Shown: piece by piece, positions 20,159 through 24,289 of the stretch
Layout of the letters: each line of letters begins with the position of its first letter
Numbering within the stretch: the first letter of the stretch is position 1
Assembly: GCA_043381765.1 (NCBI GenBank)
Contig: JBHJMP010001089.1
Coordinates: 1-24,289 of the forward strand
Reading direction: 5' to 3'
Length of the DNA stretch: 24,289 nucleotides
DNA from: Collodictyon triciliatum
Lineage: Eukaryota; CRuMs
The notes under the pieces: model-generated
The model's input: the letters and a program-made list of their open reading frames with translations, nothing else
Database searches by the model: none
What the model was told of the DNA's origin: nothing
Made by a program: the position numbers and the translations under genes

Positions 20159-23100
20159 CTACTTCTTCAGCAACTTACTCAATTCCAAGACATTTTCATT
20201 CATAGAGGGACGTACACTTGGTTGTGGGTCCCAGTTGCGTGATATGACAGTAGAAATTGATGGGTTCAACTGCTTGGGGAGCTTCGGTCTCAAGCTAGAT
20301 GCAGAGGCTGACGGAAAGAAAACAAAAGAAAACATAAGAAAACAAATGACAAGACAAGAAAACAAAAGAAAACAAAAGAAAACAAAAGAAAACAAAAGAA
20401 AACAAAAGAAAACAAAAGAAAACAAAAGAAAACAAAATAAAACAAAAGAAAACAAAAGACAAGACAAGACAAGACAAGACAAGACAAGACAAGACAAGAC
20501 AAGACAAGACAAGACAAGACAAGACAAGACAAGACAAGACAAGACAAGACAGGACAGGACAGGACAGGACAGGACAAAAATGATATTTAATACAGGCTAT
20601 ATAATTTATTTAGATTTTGTACTTTTTGTTCATAACATAATTTTTACCATATTGCTTTTCAAGAAACTATAAAAAGAAAAAATTGACACATAAATGCATT
20701 GGGAAATCTTAAAGCATTACTTAAAGTGTACTGGTGCACGGTTTTGCATGAGAACGGAGACTAATGATGTGGATAGGTAAAATAGCAAATCAGAACAGGG
20801 ACCATATTTTGCACAATATTACTAGCTTTTATGTTTCGTTTATTTGTAAATGCTTTCAATCGAATAAAGGTTTTTTTTTTTTTGGAATTTACTGCACATG
20901 ATTGAGCGACTAAAATATTTAAAGAAATAATATATCAACTATATTTATAATTATTCTAGATTACCTGATAGAATGTACACTCATAAACGATGACTCCATA
21001 AGCATACGCGTCCACCTTCTCGTCGTGTGGCTGCGAGACAGAAACTTTGTTTAGAAATTCGACTTTGTAAGAAAAAAAAGATAATTTGAAGTTAAACCTC
21101 ATTCCTCCATAATTCAGGAGCTGTGTACGCCTATTCGAAAACATTTTTAAAAAAAAACCACAGATTACTTCTCTATGTGCTTTTTCCCGTAGCGCAATCA
21201 AGAGGAATAACATTTGAGTAACAAGGAAAAAATTCATAATATAAAAGCACGTAGCCACATACAGGACTGCGGCACATCTCTTTCGCTTTTGATGATGCTG
21301 TGCGAATACTAGACAACCCAAAGTCTGTCAGCTTTGGCGTCATATTGTCATCCAGCAGAACATTCTCAGGTTTCAGGTCACTAATTATTGTGATTTTTTT
21401 AATTTTGTTTCATAATATAATACCAAAATCTAGATGAGAAACTAAAGTAAAATTTACATGATAATTATTGAATATATTGGGATATTGTAAGTAAACTATT
21501 AATATAATGTTAAAAAGGACAAAAATAAGCAAATATGTGTTCGTTTTAATCCACCCGTGAATGATTTTTGGCTGGCGAAGGTGGAGGTAATTGAGGCCAA
21601 TAGCCATTCCAAGGATGACTTTAAGGTAGGTCTCTTTCGTGAAGGTCTTCTTCTTGAGGACATCAGCCAGCGTTCCCTTTCCGCAGTATCTATATTTGAG
21701 GCGCATAAAGGGTATCTGGTCAAAAAAATTACCTCTGTAATCATATGTAGTTGTTTCAGTCTATACTCCTTATCGAGGGCCTCGAATGTTTTCTGTGAGG
21801 ATTATCTCCATACTCTGTGATTATCATAAAGTTCGGGGGGTTCATATTTGCTCCAAGGAACAGCACACAGTTTGGATGTCTGATTTGACTGAGGAGAGCA
21901 AGTTCATCTTGAAAATCTACATTTAATTGATGATAATGGAAAGATAATTAGATGTTTTACCGATTAATTTCGCGATTAATTTTACTGCTATGATTGTTAT
22001 ATATATATTAGTTTTTGTTACGAGAGAGTATCGACGAAACTAGAGCATGGAAAATAAAGGTGGCAGTGAATGTCTCACCTTTTTGAGTGCGCAAGTCTCG
22101 CTGGATATCTTTCAAGATTTTGACGGCCACCTTCGCTCCTCTCCACAGACCTGTAACAAAAAAAACCAGGGAAAAATAAAGATCATCGACAATTGGTGCA
22201 ACTGAGTAGCCATGATATATGGCGTACGGATGTAATATTGAGTATATGTAAATGGGCTATATGAGTAATTTCACCAGCGTAAGCGTCACCAAAACTTCCT
22301 TCGTTTAGTTTATTGCTTATCCTTAATTGATTTGGCTGAATTTCCCAATCAAAGCCTTCTTCCTACGATGATGAGGTCAGTTGTGAAATCAAACAAATAA
22401 CAATAATTATTATAATTACATGTTATCCGTAATATGTAATAGTAACCTCAGATACCATCTTGGAAAAAATTATCGTGTTCAGTTGGCCTGACGAAATTCC
22501 ACGAAGGAACTCATCAACAGAGATTGTCCCAGTGCCATCAGAATCAATCTGAAATACTTGATTCAGAGAGTGGCTTTCATTTTATGATGTACATTTCCAA
22601 TTGTTTGTGTAAATACATTCGCCTACCAAAAAGAACAATTTCTCTATATCGGCATCAGGATAGGTGGGATCGGCCTCATTAATTGCCTGTTTAAACTCAG
22701 CAATAGTCACTTCGTAATTTCCATCGACATCCAGCCTTATAATTTTGGAACCAATAAAAAAAGAAAAAAGAAAGAGGTAAGGGTTAATACTTCGACACAA
22801 GACCCATATACAAAGGTCTTAAGTTTAGATACTATTTACCTTTCAAATAGAGCTAGAGCCGCTTCTGTCTCTTTGGCAGTAAGACGGCGTTGTCCTCCTT
22901 GGTTTGGGGCCAATATCGAATGGTTGAGATAAGGGACACCATGCCGGGTTGAAGACGATCGACCTGAAATCATTTTATTCTCAAACTATGTTTGTTGTGG
23001 TGGTCCAAAAAAAGAAAAAAAAGAAACATAGTATAATCGTGCCATACATGCACTTCATCAATTGCGTTAAATATCGACATGGATAAGGGAGTCACAAACT

Positions 23101-23779
23101 AGTAAGTAATTCCAAGAGCCTCATTTGCGGGTCTCTTATCGCCTCTAAAAACTCTGTCCATACGATTTTCCCCGAGCTATCCGGGAATAAGCCATCCATT
23201 TGTTTGTAAATAAGGTTAAAGCGATGGGTTTGTGTGAGTATCTAAATGAGTACCCTTATTTGAATGGGAATCATATTATCAAGCCGAGAGCAACAGCTGT
23301 TTGCGATGTACGAAAGTTTTACTACCGATTCCTATCGATCTTCCAAAAGATGGCTTCTGCTTGTTGCTATTTTGAGAATGATTTATTAGAAGAGGCTAAG
23401 CAACAGAGATGTCCGAGAGGCATAATAAAACGAGATAACTGCAATATATATATATATATATATATTTATATGTCTGGAAAATCACTTACTTGGGGCATCG
23501 AGGGGTTGTTGAGCTGGATAAAGTAAAAGAACTCGTTGAAGTTGAGGCTCCCATTTTGGTCCTGATCGATGCGCTGAAAAAGTTGCTTCAGCTCCGCAAT
23601 GGGGTCGAAGCGAGGTTGCTGGTAAAAGCCAAAGTAAGGATTGTAGCCAGCCTAAGGAGTAGCGCCAAAGCAAAGCCAAACAGATAAGGTTTGAGATAAG
23701 CAACTTCGCTTCTCGATTCGCACGTTGGGTTGGAGATAATGGACACGCTAGAAAAGCTCAAAGAAATCTTTCGTACCAT
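20159..23779 (-). CDS. Four-EF-hand TKL (Raf-like) protein kinase, copy 2, 473 aa, with altered catalytic motifs
   Basis: Sixteen coding exons: 23779-23777, 23651-23490, 23366-23326, 23176-23100, 22963-22840, 22735-22627, 22548-22447, 22362-22275, 22150-22079, 21916-21814, 21689-21555, 21380-21263, 21130-21098, 21030-20965, 20760-20721, 20307-20159. Intron positions and phases are the same as in copy 1. EF loops: 30-41 (DQDQNGSLNFNE, canonical), 66-77 (DRNRSGKIVWTE), 138-149 (DVDGNYEVTIAE, no Gly at position 6), 174-185 (DSDGTGTISVDE). The kinase domain keeps Lys246 (VAVK), Glu264, DFG (358-360) and APE (382-384). The glycine loop reads LNEGSFGDAYAG (first Gly to Asn, Val to Ala), HRD is HGD (338-340), and CGTPAYMAPE is CRSPAYTAPE. 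It is therefore a non-RD kinase of reduced or altered activity, or a pseudokinase acting as a calcium-binding partner. The last intron holds a 250-nt repeat. Confidence 0.9.
20321..20575. repeat. Compound (AAAACAAAAG)n-(AAGAC)n-(AGGAC)n repeat in kinase copy 2 last intron
   Basis: Three arrays in series: about a dozen 10-mers, interrupted near 20347-20358 (20321-20458), about 18 AAGAC pentamers (20459-20550) and five AGGAC pentamers (20551-20575). The array lies in intron 20720-20308, right before the acceptor, and is pyrimidine/T-rich on the coding strand. The equivalent intron of copy 1 is short and lacks it. Long SCLVL-type frames on minus come from this repeat. Confidence 0.95.
23444..23470. 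repeat. Short (TA)n run in kinase copy 2 intron 2
   Basis: Alternating TA dinucleotides with one TTTATA interruption, close to the donor of intron 23489-23367. Confidence 0.8.
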
Positions 23780-24000
23780 GGCACTTTCGTTGCGAGTTCG
23801 CGAAGTCGAAATAAAAGGGGCCTCTTGGCTCTGTTATTATGTCGGTTAGGATTTGCTCTTTGCACAAGAATAAACCCCTGCAAATGTGTATTGGCTGTGA
23901 GGAAGGCGGATAACGCCGACTACGGCTATCGTCGGTAACTTCTGGAGTCCGCCCGGTGTTGCGGGCGCTTTAACCAAAAAAGATAATTGGCTGGTTGCTG
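23780..24000. other. 5' flank of kinase copy 2
   Basis: Presumed leader and promoter of copy 2. It shares short blocks with the flank of copy 1. A GC-rich patch at 23910-23970 contains two small inverted repeats (CCGAC/GTCGG and GCCCG/CGGGC). I cannot assign them to an RNA gene. Confidence 0.35.
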
Positions 24001-24289
24001 ACCTTTTTATCTTTCTTTTTTCTTCTTTTTTTAGTTCCCTTTCTTTTTCTCTCTTTTCTCTTTTTTCTCTCTTTTTTCTTCTTTTTTAGTTCCCTTTCTT
24101 TTTCTCTCTTTTCTCTTTTTTCTCTCTTTTTTCTCTCTTTTTTTCTCTCTTTTTTTCTCTCTTTTCTCTTTTTTCTCTCTCTTTTTTCTCTTTTTTCTCT
24201 CTTTTTTCTCTCTTTTTTCTCTCTTTTTTCTCTCTTTTTTCTCTCTTTTTTCTCTCTTTTTTCTCTCTTTTTTTCTCTCTTTTTTTCTC
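24001..24289. repeat. (CTCTTTTTT)n pyrimidine repeat running off the window
   Basis: Near-pure C/T strand, with units of CTCT plus five to seven T, and an internal duplication of a TTCTTTTTTAGTTCCC block at about 24020 and 24079. No gene seen. Confidence 0.95.

Noticed and set aside
20159-20577. Long minus-strand frames with repeated SCLVL
   Set aside because: They are translations of the AAGAC and AAAACAAAAG arrays in the last intron of kinase copy 2.
20235-20672. 145-codon plus-strand Lys/Thr/Gln-rich frame
   Set aside because: It is the antisense of the last kinase exon plus the same repeat.
23910-23970. GC-rich patch with two inverted repeats as a possible structured RNA
   Set aside because: Stems are only five base pairs and no tRNA, snRNA or snoRNA box could be identified.

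Overview
This window is nuclear DNA from a unicellular eukaryote. The genes are cut by many short GT-AG introns (mostly about 40-270 nt) and lie close together on both strands. TAA, TAG and TGA are all used as stops. Introns and gaps are full of simple-sequence DNA. I saw no bacterial operons, tRNA, rRNA, transposase or CRISPR. The lineage is not fixed by the sequence: Raf/TKL-type kinases, a SIKE-family coiled coil and a PHO80-type cyclin point to a free-living protist such as an amoebozoan or rhizarian, which is only a guess.

Layout. Positions 1-55 (-) hold the N-terminus of a UBA-like (UBX/p47-type) protein. Positions 161-751 (+) may hold a small basic protein. An AT-rich gap follows, with 26 copies of TTTA. 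At 2322-4549 (+) a six-exon gene encodes a type I membrane protein with three copies of a six-cysteine ectodomain that I do not recognise. At 5019-6685 (-) lies a 210-aa SIKE/FGFR1OP2 (STRIPAK) coiled-coil protein, and at 7303-8680 (-) the N-terminal acetyltransferase catalytic subunit NAA10. At 9618-10031 (+) is an intronless PHO80-like cyclin. At 10766-12916 (-) is a ten-exon seven-helix membrane protein resembling the plant THH1/TOM1/TOM3 family.

The most striking region is 13525-23779. Two minus-strand paralogues (486 and 473 aa) each have 16 coding exons with all 15 introns at matching positions. Each encodes four EF-hands followed by a TKL (Raf-like) kinase domain, the reverse order to CDPKs. 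Between them, on the plus strand, lies an unrecognised multi-pass membrane protein (17561 to about 19177). The paralogues have diverged: copy 1 (13525-17035) keeps HRD and a perfect glycine loop but has a weak first EF-hand; copy 2 (20159-23779) keeps a textbook first EF-hand but has HGD and a broken glycine loop. The window ends in a 290-nt pyrimidine repeat.

Exon structures were built by hand from splice signals, reading phase, family conservation and, for the kinases, paralogue comparison. Every multi-exon model given closes in frame. The kinases, NAA10 and SIKE are the safest. The 5' end of the 17561 gene and the 161-751 gene are the least safe.
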